Assembly: GCF_031180975.1 (NCBI RefSeq)
Contig: NZ_JAPSLI010000003.1
Coordinates: 114,434-178,433 of the forward strand
Direction of reading: 5' to 3'
Length of the DNA: 64,000 nucleotides
DNA from: Microbacterium sp.
GTDB taxonomy: Bacteria; Actinomycetota; Actinomycetes; Actinomycetales; Microbacteriaceae
Below are positions 7,959 through 16,198 of this stretch, piece after piece. A program made the translations under genes and the position numbers. The notes below the pieces were generated by a model, which saw nothing but the letters and a program-made list of their open reading frames with translations, did no database searches and was not told the DNA's origin. Position 1 is the stretch's first letter. Every line of letters begins with the position of its first letter.

Positions 7959-9044
7959 TCAGGCGGTGCGGCTGATCGCGGCGTCCGCGAGCGCCTGCAG
8001 CTCGGCCACGGCCGACCCGTGCAGTTCCGAGGACCGCAGCGCGGCGTCGGCCTGCGCGGTGTAGTCGGCGATCATGGCCTCGACACGCTCCAGCGCTCCG
8101 GTGCGCCGGATCACCGCCTGCAGCGTCTCCACCTCGTCGGGGGAGAGCGCGGGGTCTCCGAGACGGGTGTCCAGCCGGTCGCGTTCGTCGGGCGCGAGCC
8201 GCTCCCGGGCGAGCGCGATCAACGCGGTGCGCTTCCCCTCGCGGAGATCGTCCCCCGACGGCTTGCCGGTCACGGCGGAGTCGCCGAAGACACCGAGTAC
8301 GTCGTCGCGCAGCTGGAACGCCATGCCGACCGGAGCGCCGAACGCGCGCAGAGCGCTGAGCTGTCCGGCATCCGCGCCGGCGAGCAGCGCGCCGAGCGCG
8401 AGCGGCTCCTCGACGCTGTATCTCGCCGACTTCAACGACACCACCCGCAGCGCGCGCTCCAGCAGGTCGGCGGGAGGGCTCACGCTCCACGCCGACTCCT
8501 CCGTGATGTCCAGCAGCTGGCCGACGGTGACGTCCCGGCGCATACGCGCGTACTCCGCCCGGACAGCGCCGGCATGCGGATGCCCGGTGACGGACTCCTC
8601 GAACAGATCGTCGCTCCAGGCCACCAGCAGGTCGCCGAGCAGCACCGCCGCGGATCGGCCGAACGCCTCGGCATCGCCGGCCCACCCGGCCGCACGGTGC
8701 GCCTGCTCCAGAGCGCGATGCGAGGCGGGGCGGCCCCTGCGGGTGTCGGAGTTGTCGATGAGATCGTCGTGCACCAGTGCGGCGGACTGGAAGATCTCCA
8801 GCGCCGCGCACAGCGACCACAGACTGTCCGGCTCGCCGATCGCGGGGTCGGCGCGGCGGGCGACGGCGGCCCAGCCGGCGTGACAGAAGCGCGCACGCAG
8901 GCGCTTGCCGCCCCGGAGGGTGTCGCTCGCGGCATCCAGGAACAGCACGGCGTCGGGGCCGTATTCCGCACCGGCGCGACGGGTGCGCTCGAGGAAGTCG
9001 CTCAGGCGGGAGGCGACGGCGTCTGCGACAGGGGAGGAGGCCAC
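7959..9044 (-). CDS. idsA: Polyprenyl (geranylgeranyl-type) diphosphate synthase
   Basis: This 361-residue all-helical prenyltransferase adds isopentenyl diphosphate units to an allylic diphosphate. Motif FARM is LVHDDLIDNSD (D93, D94, D97) and motif SARM is LRDDVLGVFGD (near 248), with GGKRLRAR at 45-52. Products probably feed menaquinone, polyprenyl phosphate or carotenoid synthesis. I chose the GTG at 9044 (MASSPVADAV) because TAGGCT ends 7 nt upstream; the upstream reading frame overlaps the neighbouring promoter. It is divergent from the DUF3040 gene. Chain length cannot be set reliably from sequence. Mycobacterium carries idsA2 at this position. Confidence 0.88.
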   Translation of the reverse strand: MASSPVADAVASRLSDFLERTRRAGAEYGPDAVLFLDAASDTLRGGKRLRARFCHAGWAAVARRADPAIGEPDSLWSLCAALEIFQSAALVHDDLIDNSDTRRGRPASHRALEQAHRAAGWAGDAEAFGRSAAVLLGDLLVAWSDDLFEESVTGHPHAGAVRAEYARMRRDVTVGQLLDITEESAWSVSPPADLLERALRVVSLKSARYSVEEPLALGALLAGADAGQLSALRAFGAPVGMAFQLRDDVLGVFGDSAVTGKPSGDDLREGKRTALIALARERLAPDERDRLDTRLGDPALSPDEVETLQAVIRRTGALERVEAMIADYTAQADAALRSSELHGSAVAELQALADAAISRTA

Positions 9045-9051
9045 GATTCCC

Positions 9052-9057
9052 AGCCTA
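9052..9057 (-). promoter_or_regulatory. -10 element of idsA
   Basis: TAGGCT on the minus strand lies 7 nt before the GTG start. There is no ribosome site, so a leaderless transcript is likely. Confidence 0.45.
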
Positions 9058-9106
9058 GATGCAGGTATCCGACCGCCTTCCGGTAGCCGCCCGGCTCGAG
9101 CGCGAG

Positions 9107-9112
9107 TAGACT
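9107..9112 (+). promoter_or_regulatory. -10 element of DUF3040 gene
   Basis: TAGACT lies 26 nt before the ATG at 9139. The short leader contains GAGGGGG as ribosome site, in contrast to the leaderless neighbours. Confidence 0.4.
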
Positions 9113-9138
9113 GGAATGATCGAGACGAGGGGGACGGA

Positions 9139-9522
9139 ATGCCTCTTTCCGAACAGGAGCAGCGTCTGCTCGACGAGATGGAACGCCATCTCCTCAAGAA
9201 CGATGCCGATGTCGTGACGGCGCCGTCGGGTGACCGTGCGCTGAGCTACCGCAACCTGGTGTACGGCGCGCTGCTGTTCCTGGCGGGCATCGGCGGACTG
9301 ATCGCCGCGGTGGCCGCCCGCGAGTCCCTCGGAGCCGCCGGCAGCATCGTGCTCGGCGTCATCGCATTCCTCGCCATGCTCGGCGGTGCGATGCTCGCCT
9401 TCACCCCCGTGCGGCGTCCGCAGGCCGCCGCCGAACCTTCGCGACGATCATCCCGCTCCAAGGACTCGTCCTTCATGGACCGCATGAACGACCGATGGGA
9501 CCGCCGCCAAGAGGATCGATGA
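9139..9522 (+). CDS. DUF3040 membrane protein
   Basis: This 127-residue protein has the DUF3040 signature start MPLSEQEQRLLDEMERHL, two adjacent membrane helices (about 42-60 and 67-86) and a basic, charged tail (PSRRSSRSKDSSFMDRMNDR). The N-terminal acidic helix should lie in the cytoplasm. The family is nearly restricted to actinobacteria and typically sits just before mraZ, as Rv2169c does, but has no established biochemical function. Location suggests a link to envelope growth or division. The ATG at 9139 has a GAGGGGG ribosome site. A strong intrinsic terminator follows, so it is transcriptionally separate from mraZ. Confidence 0.88.
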   Translation: MPLSEQEQRLLDEMERHLLKNDADVVTAPSGDRALSYRNLVYGALLFLAGIGGLIAAVAARESLGAAGSIVLGVIAFLAMLGGAMLAFTPVRRPQAAAEPSRRSSRSKDSSFMDRMNDRWDRRQEDR

Positions 9523-9556
9523 TCCCGCAGAGCGCCCTCCGCTCGCACTGAACTCG

Positions 9557-9586
9557 AAAGCCCGGATGCCATGCATCCGGGCTTTT
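9557..9586 (+). terminator. Intrinsic terminator after DUF3040 gene
   Basis: A 13-bp stem (9557-9569 with 9573-9585) around a 3-nt loop ends in TTTT. It lies 34 nt past the stop codon and isolates the mraZ promoter from read-through. Confidence 0.85.
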
Positions 9587-9616
9587 CGCATGTCCGGCAT
9601 CCGAGCGGCGCGTCTT

Positions 9617-9655
9617 CCTCCACCCGCCCTCCACCACCCCTCCACCACCCTCCAC
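9617..9655 (-). repeat. Four GTGGAGG repeats (minus strand) with 10-11 bp period
   Basis: CCTCCAC occurs at 9617, 9628, 9639 and 9649 (GTGGAGG on the minus strand) with spacings of 11, 11 and 10 bp. The helical periodicity and the GTGG core resemble the MraZ box array at 9737-9762 in opposite orientation, so this may be a second MraZ binding array. Confidence 0.45.
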
Positions 9656-9684
9656 CCCCGTGTTTCCGCGAGAACACGGGGGTG
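9653..9684. repeat. 12-bp perfect inverted repeat upstream of mraZ
   Basis: CACCCCCGTGTT (9653-9664) pairs perfectly with 9673-9684 around an 8-nt loop. It lies between the two GTGG repeat arrays. There is no T-tract, so it is either a second terminator or an operator. Confidence 0.55.
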
Positions 9685-9736
9685 CGCTGCGTCCGCACGG
9701 GCCGTTGGCAGGAACTCGGGGAGATTGTGCGTAGGA

Positions 9737-9766
9737 AAGTGGGGGGAAGTGGAGTAAAGTGGTGCG
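9737..9766 (+). promoter_or_regulatory. MraZ box array and candidate mraZ promoter
   Basis: AAGTGG occurs at 9737, 9747 and 9757, an exact 10-bp period, matching the known MraZ operator design of GTGG-type direct repeats on one face of the helix. TAAAGT at 9755-9760 overlaps the third repeat and is a good -10, so MraZ binding would block the dcw promoter. Confidence 0.8.
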
Positions 9767-9806
9767 CACCTCGAGTCAGGCCGGAACACAGAGGGGGTGA
9801 TGGCCG

Positions 9807-10238
9807 ATGTTGCTGGGTACTCACACGCCGAAGCTCGACGACAAAGGCCGTGTGATCCTCCCGGCGAAATTCCGTGAAGACCTGGCAGGCGGCATCGTCG
9901 TCACTCGAGGGCAGGAACGCTGCCTGTACGTGTTCAGCACGGCGGAGTTCGAGACGCTGCACGAGCGCATCCGCCAGGCGCCGCTGAGCAACAAGCAGGC
10001 CAGGGACTTCCTGCGCCTGTTCCTCTCCGGCGCCAGCGCCGAGATGCCGGACAGCCAGAACCGCATCACCATTCCCGCGCACCTTCGCCAGTACGCGGGG
10101 CTGGAGAAGGAGCTGGTGGTCACCGGCGTCGGAGCCCACGCCGAGATCTGGGACGCGGCCGCCTGGAACGCGTACCTGGAGAGCAACGAAGAGACCTACG
10201 CAGATCTGGAACAGGAGGTGATTCCCGGATTGTTCTGA
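9807..10238 (+). CDS. mraZ: Transcriptional regulator MraZ
   Basis: This 143-residue protein contains two SpoVT/AbrB-like domains, each with the DxKGR/DxxxR core: [14 protein letters not shown] near the start and [18 protein letters not shown] at about 75-92. MraZ forms rings that bind tandem GTGG repeats and usually represses its own dcw operon. Such repeats lie directly upstream at 9737-9762. The ATG at 9807 begins the conserved [21 protein letters not shown] lies 9 nt upstream. It is the first gene of the division cluster, followed after 96 nt by rsmH. Length is the family norm. Confidence 0.97.
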   Translation: MLLGTHTPKLDDKGRVILPAKFREDLAGGIVVTRGQERCLYVFSTAEFETLHERIRQAPLSNKQARDFLRLFLSGASAEMPDSQNRITIPAHLRQYAGLEKELVVTGVGAHAEIWDAAAWNAYLESNEETYADLEQEVIPGLF

Positions 10239-10334
10239 CCACGGCTGTGATGCCTCGCCGCTCCGCCCCGACACACTTCCCCGGTGCCGGGTCGAGCGGA
10301 GAGGAATCAGAGCCGGAGGTCACGGGAAGAGATC

Positions 10335-11273
10335 ATGAGCCTCCGCGACATCCACACCCCCGTCCTGCTCGACCGCTGCGTCGAGCTGCTCGGCCCCGCC
10401 CTCCGGCGCGACGGCGCCGTGCTCGTCGACGCCACCCTCGGCATGGGCGGTCACTCCGAGTCCTTCCTGGAGCGCTTCCCGAACATCCGGCTGGTCGGTC
10501 TGGACCGCGACACCGACGCTCTTCGCATCGCGGGGGAGCGGCTCGCGCGGTTCGCCGACCGGGTGACCCTGGTGCACACCGTGTATGACGAGATCGGCCT
10601 GCACGCGCAGGGCGCGTCCGGCATCCTGTTCGACCTCGGGGTGTCGTCCCTGCAGCTCGATGAGGCCGACCGCGGCTTCGCCTACTCGAAGGACGCGCCG
10701 CTGGACATGCGGATGGACCAGACCCGCGGCATCACCGCCGCGCAGATCCTGGCCGAGTACAGCGAGGGGCAGCTGCGTCGCATCTTCGAGCGCTACGGCG
10801 AGGAGAAGCTCGCCGCCCGGTACGCGCGGTTCATCGTTCAGGCGCGGGAGACCCGGCCGCTCACTCGTTCCGGCGAACTCGTCGACCTGCTCGTCGAGGC
10901 CACCCCCGCGGCCGCGCAGCGGGCGGGGCACCCCGCCAAGCGCGTGTTCCAGGCGCTGCGAATCGAGGTCAACACCGAGCTGAGCGTGCTGGCCGACGCG
11001 ATCCCCGCGGCGATGGATGCACTCGCGGTCGGCGGGCGCATCGCCGTCATGTCGTACCAGTCGCTGGAGGACCGCCTCGTCAAACAGGCGTTCGCCGCCG
11101 CGTCGTCGTCGACGGCACCCGCCGGCCTCCCCGTGGAGCTGCCGGAACACGCCCCCCGCTTCCGCGTCCTCACCAAGGGTGCCGAGCTGGCGGGCGAGGA
11201 AGAACGGGCGCGCAACCCGCGCGCCATCCCGGTGCGTCTGCGCGCCGCCGAGAAGCTGAGGGAGACGGCATGA
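10335..11273 (+). CDS. rsmH: 16S rRNA (cytosine(1402)-N(4))-methyltransferase
   Basis: This 312-residue enzyme methylates N4 of C1402 in the ribosomal P site using S-adenosylmethionine. The N-terminal block [13 protein letters not shown], the SAM loop [15 protein letters not shown], the catalytic-site [18 protein letters not shown] and the FQALRIEVN block are intact. The ATG at 10335 ([10 protein letters not shown]) matches the family start, with GGGAAGAG upstream; the preceding in-frame codons are not conserved. The gene ends in an ATGA overlap with the next gene, indicating translational coupling. Confidence 0.97.
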   Translation: MSLRDIHTPVLLDRCVELLGPALRRDGAVLVDATLGMGGHSESFLERFPNIRLVGLDRDTDALRIAGERLARFADRVTLVHTVYDEIGLHAQGASGILFDLGVSSLQLDEADRGFAYSKDAPLDMRMDQTRGITAAQILAEYSEGQLRRIFERYGEEKLAARYARFIVQARETRPLTRSGELVDLLVEATPAAAQRAGHPAKRVFQALRIEVNTELSVLADAIPAAMDALAVGGRIAVMSYQSLEDRLVKQAFAAASSSTAPAGLPVELPEHAPRFRVLTKGAELAGEEERARNPRAIPVRLRAAEKLRETA

Positions 11274-11830
11274 GCCTCCAGGCACTGCGCGCACAGCCGC
11301 GCACCGAGCCGGCGAAGGCACCGGAGCGACGCCTGCGCCCGGTGATCGAGCCGGACCGTCGGCACCGTCCGAAGCTCGCATACGCGGTGGTCGCCCTCGG
11401 CGGCGCCCTCGCGATCGGCGTGGCGCAGATGGCGCTCTCGCTCGCCGCGACGCAGGACTCGTTCGTGCTCGCCGAGCTGAATGCCGAACACCGTGCGCTC
11501 GGGCTGGAGAAGCAGGCGCTGAAGGACCAGATCGTCGGGCTCAGCTCGCCGCAGTCGCTGGCCAGCAAGGCCGACGCCCTCGGCCTGGTGGTCGCGGGGT
11601 CGGCATCCTATCTGCGACTCAGTGACGGCACCGTGCTGGGCGCGGGGGAGAGCGCCGACTGGACCTCCACCGTCGACCCGAACGGCGCGAGCGCGGTGGG
11701 CAACGCCCTGCTCGTGCCGCCTCCGGAGCCGGAGAGCAGCACCCCCGCCGACTCGACCGCGCAGGAGGCGACCGCAACGCCGCTTCCTCCGGCCGTCACC
11801 GACGGCCTCCCCTCACCGACCACCCGCTAG
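11270..11830 (+). CDS. ftsL: FtsL-like bitopic division protein
   Basis: This 186-residue protein has a basic cytoplasmic N-terminus (1-36), one membrane helix (about 38-60) and an extracellular leucine-rich coiled segment ([20 protein letters not shown]), then a proline/serine/threonine-rich tail (about 145-186). This is the architecture and position of FtsL, which bridges FtsQ/FtsB and FtsW/FtsI; sequence conservation in this family is always weak. The ATG overlaps the rsmH stop (ATGA). The tail is long for FtsL and resembles actinobacterial proline-rich homologues. The name rests on position plus topology. Confidence 0.75.
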   Translation: MSLQALRAQPRTEPAKAPERRLRPVIEPDRRHRPKLAYAVVALGGALAIGVAQMALSLAATQDSFVLAELNAEHRALGLEKQALKDQIVGLSSPQSLASKADALGLVVAGSASYLRLSDGTVLGAGESADWTSTVDPNGASAVGNALLVPPPEPESSTPADSTAQEATATPLPPAVTDGLPSPTTR

Positions 11831-11861
11831 AGACCGCTGAGAACCAGGACGGAGAACCGGC

Positions 11862-13652
11862 ATGACGACACGAGCCGACAGAGGTCCGCGCCGGCGCACC
11901 GTCGCGGCTCTCGCCGTCATCCTGGTGGTGCTCGCCGCGTTCATCGTCCGCCTCGTCGACATCCAGGTGGTGAGCGCCGCCGAGCACGTCGCCGACTCGG
12001 TCAACACGGGCAAGCTCGGCGTCACGCAGCCCATCCACGGCGCGCGCGGCGACATCGTCGACGCCACCGGCACGGTCATGGCATCCACCGTGCTCGTCTA
12101 CGACGCCCAGCTCGACCCCAAGCTCATCCAGGACAACGAGGACGAGGACGACTCGGCGAAGAAGATCGCGCCGCCGTGGTCCGAGGTGAGCGATGAGATC
12201 GCGCACATCATCGGCAAGAACGGCGACGACGTCCGAGCCCTGGTCGCCGACGCACTCGCCGAGAACGAGTCGTCACGCTACGCCCAGCTGGCACGCGGGC
12301 TCTCCACGGCGCAGTACCTCGAACTGAAGGACCTCGGCCTGCCCTACCTCGCGATGCCGTCCCGCTCGGTGCGGGTGTACCCGAACGGCGCCGTCGCCGG
12401 CAACACCATCGGCTTCCTGAACGGAGAGGGCGCCGCACAGTACGGCGTGGAGCGGATGGCCGACGAGTGCCTGGCGCCCACGAACGGCGAGGAGTCGTAC
12501 CTGCGCGGAAAGGGCGGCGTGAAGATCCCCGGCAGCGAACGGATCACTCCGGCCGTGGACGGCGGCACCGTGCAGCTGACGATCAACAGCGACCTGAACT
12601 GGTACCTGCAGCAGATGATCGCCGAGGAGGCGCGCCGTCAGGGCGCCAAGGCCGGCACGGTCACCGTCGTCGAGGCGAAGACCGGCAAGATCCGCGCCGC
12701 CGCGGAGTACCCGGCCGTGGACCCCAACGACATCAACGCGGTCGATCCGGCCTACTGGAAGTCGCACATCTTCTCCGATGAGTTCGAACCAGGCTCGACG
12801 TTCAAGGCGATCACCGCCGCCACCGTGATCGACCAGGGCGCGGCGACTCCGACCTCGCACGTGACCGCCCCGAGCCGCGAGCGGTTCCCGAACGGTGCCG
12901 TGATCAACGACCCGTTCGGGCACCCGGTGTACGAGTACACGCTCGCCGGGGCGCTGATCGACTCCTCGAACGTGTCGCTGTCGAAGTTCGGCACCATGGT
13001 CGATCCGCAGACCCGGGTCGAGTATCTCAAGCGGTTCGGCGTCGGTGAGAAGACGGCAGTGCACTTCCCCGGCGAGGCGGACGGCGGTGTGCGCGACGCG
13101 AAGACCTGGGACAACCAGACCCTCTACACGACCACGTTCGGGCAGGCCTTCACCGTGACCACCGCTCAGCTCGCCGGCGCCTACCAGGCGCTCGCCAACG
13201 ACGGCACGAAGATCGATCTGTCGCTCATCGAGTCGTGCACGGACGTGGACGGCACCGTCAAGAAGGCGCCGGAGCCGGACTCCCACCAGGTGATCAAGCC
13301 CGACACCGCCGCGCAGGTCCAGCGGATGCTGGAGAACGTGGCGGTCCAGGGCGGACTGTCCAAGACCATCGACGTCCCCGGTTACCGGATCGGGTCGAAG
13401 ACCGGAAGCGCGCAGAAGTCGAACGGGCACGGCGGGTACAAGCAGGGCGTCTATTTCACCAGCATCGTCGGCATGGCCCCCATCGAGGACCCCCAGTACG
13501 TCGTGGTGGTCACCATGGACGAGCCGACTAAGATTAGGTCTTCCGCCGCGACCGCGGTCGCCTTCCAGAAGGCCATGACCCAGGTGCTGAAGACCTACCG
13601 CGTCGCGCCGTCCTCGCAGCCCATGGACGAGCTGCTCCCCAAATTCGACTAG
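11862..13652 (+). CDS. ftsI: Peptidoglycan transpeptidase FtsI (class B PBP, PbpB)
   Basis: This 596-residue septal transpeptidase crosslinks peptidoglycan with FtsW. It has a short cytoplasmic N-terminus, a membrane helix (about 13-31), the dimerisation/pedestal domain (starting PIHGARGDIVDATG) and the transpeptidase domain with catalytic S312 in STFK, SSN at 368-370 and KTGS from 513. No PASTA domains follow. The ATG at 11862 has GGAGAA 5 nt upstream. In most related clusters the next gene is murE; here murF follows after only 30 nt. Confidence 0.96.
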   Translation: MTTRADRGPRRRTVAALAVILVVLAAFIVRLVDIQVVSAAEHVADSVNTGKLGVTQPIHGARGDIVDATGTVMASTVLVYDAQLDPKLIQDNEDEDDSAKKIAPPWSEVSDEIAHIIGKNGDDVRALVADALAENESSRYAQLARGLSTAQYLELKDLGLPYLAMPSRSVRVYPNGAVAGNTIGFLNGEGAAQYGVERMADECLAPTNGEESYLRGKGGVKIPGSERITPAVDGGTVQLTINSDLNWYLQQMIAEEARRQGAKAGTVTVVEAKTGKIRAAAEYPAVDPNDINAVDPAYWKSHIFSDEFEPGSTFKAITAATVIDQGAATPTSHVTAPSRERFPNGAVINDPFGHPVYEYTLAGALIDSSNVSLSKFGTMVDPQTRVEYLKRFGVGEKTAVHFPGEADGGVRDAKTWDNQTLYTTTFGQAFTVTTAQLAGAYQALANDGTKIDLSLIESCTDVDGTVKKAPEPDSHQVIKPDTAAQVQRMLENVAVQGGLSKTIDVPGYRIGSKTGSAQKSNGHGGYKQGVYFTSIVGMAPIEDPQYVVVVTMDEPTKIRSSAATAVAFQKAMTQVLKTYRVAPSSQPMDELLPKFD

Positions 13653-13682
13653 CCGGCGATCCGCCGCGCATGGAGATGTCAC

Positions 13683-15095
13683 ATGATCGCCCTGTCGCTC
13701 GCTGAGATCGCCGCCATCCTGGACGGCGAGCTGCGCCTCGCCGCGGCGGATGCGCCGGACACCGTCGTGTCCGGATCCGTCGACACGGACTCCCGCGCCA
13801 TGCAGCCGGGATCGATCTTCGTCGCCAAGCCCGGTGAGACGACCGACGGCCACCGCTACGTCGGCGCCGCCGTCGACGCCGGCGCCGTGCTGGCCATCGT
13901 GGAGCGTCCCGTCGACGTCGAGGTGTCCCAGATCGTCGTCACCGACGCCGTCGAGGCGCTGGCCGCCCTGGCCCGCGCGGTAGTGGCGCGGGTGCGCGCC
14001 GCGGGGGAACTGCGCATCGTCGGCATCACCGGTTCGAACGGCAAGACCACCACCAAGAACTTCCTCGCCCGCATCCTCTCCGACGAGGGCGAGACGGTCG
14101 CGCCCATCAAGTCCTACAACAACGAGGTGGGTGCACCGCTCACCATGCTGCGGGTCACCCCGACCACCCGTTTCCTGGTGTGCGAGTTCGGCGCGGCCGG
14201 GGTGGGCAGCATCGCCCGGCTCGCCGGCCTGGTCGAGCCCGACGTGGCGGTGGTGCTGATGGTCGGCATGGCGCACGCCGGCGGCTTCGGCGGCATCGAG
14301 CAGACCGCTCTCGCCAAATCCGAGCTGGTGAGCGCCACGCGCCGCGGCGGCACCGCAGTGCTGAATGCCGACGACCCGCGCGTCTGGGCGATGCGCGCGA
14401 TCGCCGAGGAACGCGAGATGGACGTCGTCGGCTTCGGGCAGGGCACCGCGGCCGACGTGCGCGCCGAGGCGATCGAGGTCTCCGCATCCGGCACCTCCTG
14501 CACGGTCGTCGTCGACGGCGTGTCCGCTCCGCTGCGGCTGAGGGTGCTCGGTGCGCACCACATCGGCAACGCGCTGGCCGCGATCGCCGCCGCACGGGTC
14601 CTGGGGGTCGCCGCGCCGTCGTCGATCGCTCGTCTGGAGACCGTCGAGATCGCCGAGCGGTGGCGGATGCAGCCGATGGGCAACGACCGCGTGCGCATCA
14701 TCAACGACGCCTACAACGCCAGCCCGGACTCGATGGCGGCGGCGCTGCGCACGCTCGCCCAGATCACCAGCCCCGAGGAGCGCACCGTCGCCGTCCTGGG
14801 CGCCATGAGCGAGCTGGGGGATGCCGCCGGCGAGGAGCACGACCGCATCGGCCTGCTGGCCGTGCGGCTCAACATCCAGCGCATCGTCGTGGTCGGCCCC
14901 GAGGCACGCCGGCTCTACCTCTCCGCGATCGGCGAGGGCTCCTGGGACGGCGAGGCCGTGCACCTGCCCGACCAGGACGCCGCGTTCGAGTACCTGAAGG
15001 GCGAGCTCCGCGACGGCGACCGGGTGCTGGTCAAGTCGTCCAATTCCGTCGGGCTCCGGCACCTGGGCGATCGTCTGGGAGAATTGTTCTCGTGA
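13683..15095 (+). CDS. murF: UDP-MurNAc-tripeptide--D-alanyl-D-alanine ligase
   Basis: This 470-residue Mur ligase adds D-Ala-D-Ala to the UDP-MurNAc-tripeptide. The N-terminal domain has DTDSRAMQPGSIFVAKPGETTDGHRY, the ATP loop is GITGSNGKTTTKNF (about 114-127), and the conserved YNASPDSMAAAL block with the FGAAGVGSI region marks it as MurF rather than MurE. It overlaps mraY by 4 nt (GTGA). It is the only Mur ligase between ftsI and mraY, so the step that supplies its tripeptide substrate (MurE) must be encoded outside this window. The start follows a weak GGAGATG ribosome site. Confidence 0.95.
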   Translation: MIALSLAEIAAILDGELRLAAADAPDTVVSGSVDTDSRAMQPGSIFVAKPGETTDGHRYVGAAVDAGAVLAIVERPVDVEVSQIVVTDAVEALAALARAVVARVRAAGELRIVGITGSNGKTTTKNFLARILSDEGETVAPIKSYNNEVGAPLTMLRVTPTTRFLVCEFGAAGVGSIARLAGLVEPDVAVVLMVGMAHAGGFGGIEQTALAKSELVSATRRGGTAVLNADDPRVWAMRAIAEEREMDVVGFGQGTAADVRAEAIEVSASGTSCTVVVDGVSAPLRLRVLGAHHIGNALAAIAAARVLGVAAPSSIARLETVEIAERWRMQPMGNDRVRIINDAYNASPDSMAAALRTLAQITSPEERTVAVLGAMSELGDAAGEEHDRIGLLAVRLNIQRIVVVGPEARRLYLSAIGEGSWDGEAVHLPDQDAAFEYLKGELRDGDRVLVKSSNSVGLRHLGDRLGELFS

Positions 15096-16198
15096 AGTCC
15101 CTCCTCATGGCGACGGCGATCTCGCTCGCCTTCTCGCTCTTCCTCACACCCGTGTTCCTGAAGGTCTTCCGCAGGATCGGGTGGGGACAGGTCATCCGCA
15201 CCCCGGAGGACATCGCGAACCCGAGCCACGAGGCCAAGCGCGGCACCCCCACGATGGGCGGCGTCATCTTCATCGCCGGCACCATCGTCGGCTACTTCGC
15301 CGGCGTCCTGTTCGGCGGCAGCACCCCGGCGCTCTCGGCGATGCTGGTGCTGTGGCTGATGGTCGGCTTCGGCATCGTCGGCTTCATCGACGACTACATG
15401 AAGGTGCGCAGCCAGCGCAGCCTTGGTCTGTCCGGCTGGCGCAAGATCGTCGGCCAGCTGCTCGTGCTCATCCCGTTCGGCATCCTCGCCCTGAACTTCC
15501 CGAACCGGTTCGGCCAGTACCCCGCCAGCGGGTACGTGTCGCTGTTCCGCGACATCCCTTGGCTGAACCTGTTCGCCTTCGGCGCCGTGCTGGGCTGGAT
15601 CCTGTACCTGATCTGGATCTCTGTGATCGGCGTCGCCACCTCGAACAGCGTCAACCTCACCGACGGGCTCGACGGACTCGCGGCGGGCGCCGGCGTCGTC
15701 GTGGTCGGCGCGTACAGCCTGATCGCGTTCTGGCAGTTCCAGCAGTCGTGCGTCGGCTCCGACACGGTCCTGGCCGGATGCTACGAGGTGCGCGAACCGC
15801 TCAATCTCGCCACCGTCGCGGCGGCGTTCGCCGGCGGCCTGGTGGGGTTCCTGTGGTGGAACGCGCCCAAGGCGAAGGTGTTCATGGGCGACGTCGGGTC
15901 CATGGCCATCGGCGGCGTCGTGACCGCGATGGCCATCCTCACCCGCACCGAGCTGCTGCTGTTCGTGATCGCGGGCATCTTCGTGATCTCGTCCGGTTCC
16001 GTCATCCTGCAGCGGCTGTACTTCAAGATCACCCGCGGCAAGCGCCTGTTCCTCATGAGCCCCTTCCACCACCACCTGGAGATGCGCGGCTGGCAGGAGG
16101 TCACGATCGTCGTGCGGCTGTGGATCATCGCCGGCCTGCTCGCGGTGTCGGCCGTCGGGCTCTTCTACGTCGACTGGCTGAGGCTGGCCGAGGGATGA
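15092..16198 (+). CDS. mraY: Phospho-N-acetylmuramoyl-pentapeptide transferase
   Basis: This 368-residue integral membrane enzyme makes lipid I from UDP-MurNAc-pentapeptide and undecaprenyl phosphate. It has about ten hydrophobic helices, the metal-site FIDDYMK, NLTDGLDGLA with NSVNLTDG, and the C-terminal FHHHLE histidine cluster, all diagnostic. The start is GTG at 15092 (GTG-AAG-TCC), overlapping the murF stop as GTGA; ATG 15 nt further on is a less likely alternative. It overlaps murD by ATGA. Confidence 0.96.
   Translation: MKSLLMATAISLAFSLFLTPVFLKVFRRIGWGQVIRTPEDIANPSHEAKRGTPTMGGVIFIAGTIVGYFAGVLFGGSTPALSAMLVLWLMVGFGIVGFIDDYMKVRSQRSLGLSGWRKIVGQLLVLIPFGILALNFPNRFGQYPASGYVSLFRDIPWLNLFAFGAVLGWILYLIWISVIGVATSNSVNLTDGLDGLAAGAGVVVVGAYSLIAFWQFQQSCVGSDTVLAGCYEVREPLNLATVAAAFAGGLVGFLWWNAPKAKVFMGDVGSMAIGGVVTAMAILTRTELLLFVIAGIFVISSGSVILQRLYFKITRGKRLFLMSPFHHHLEMRGWQEVTIVVRLWIIAGLLAVSAVGLFYVDWLRLAEG

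Noticed and set aside
12273..15062. 929-aa minus-strand open frame across ftsI and murF
   Set aside because: Antisense shadow; covers two certain plus-strand genes and has low-complexity composition.
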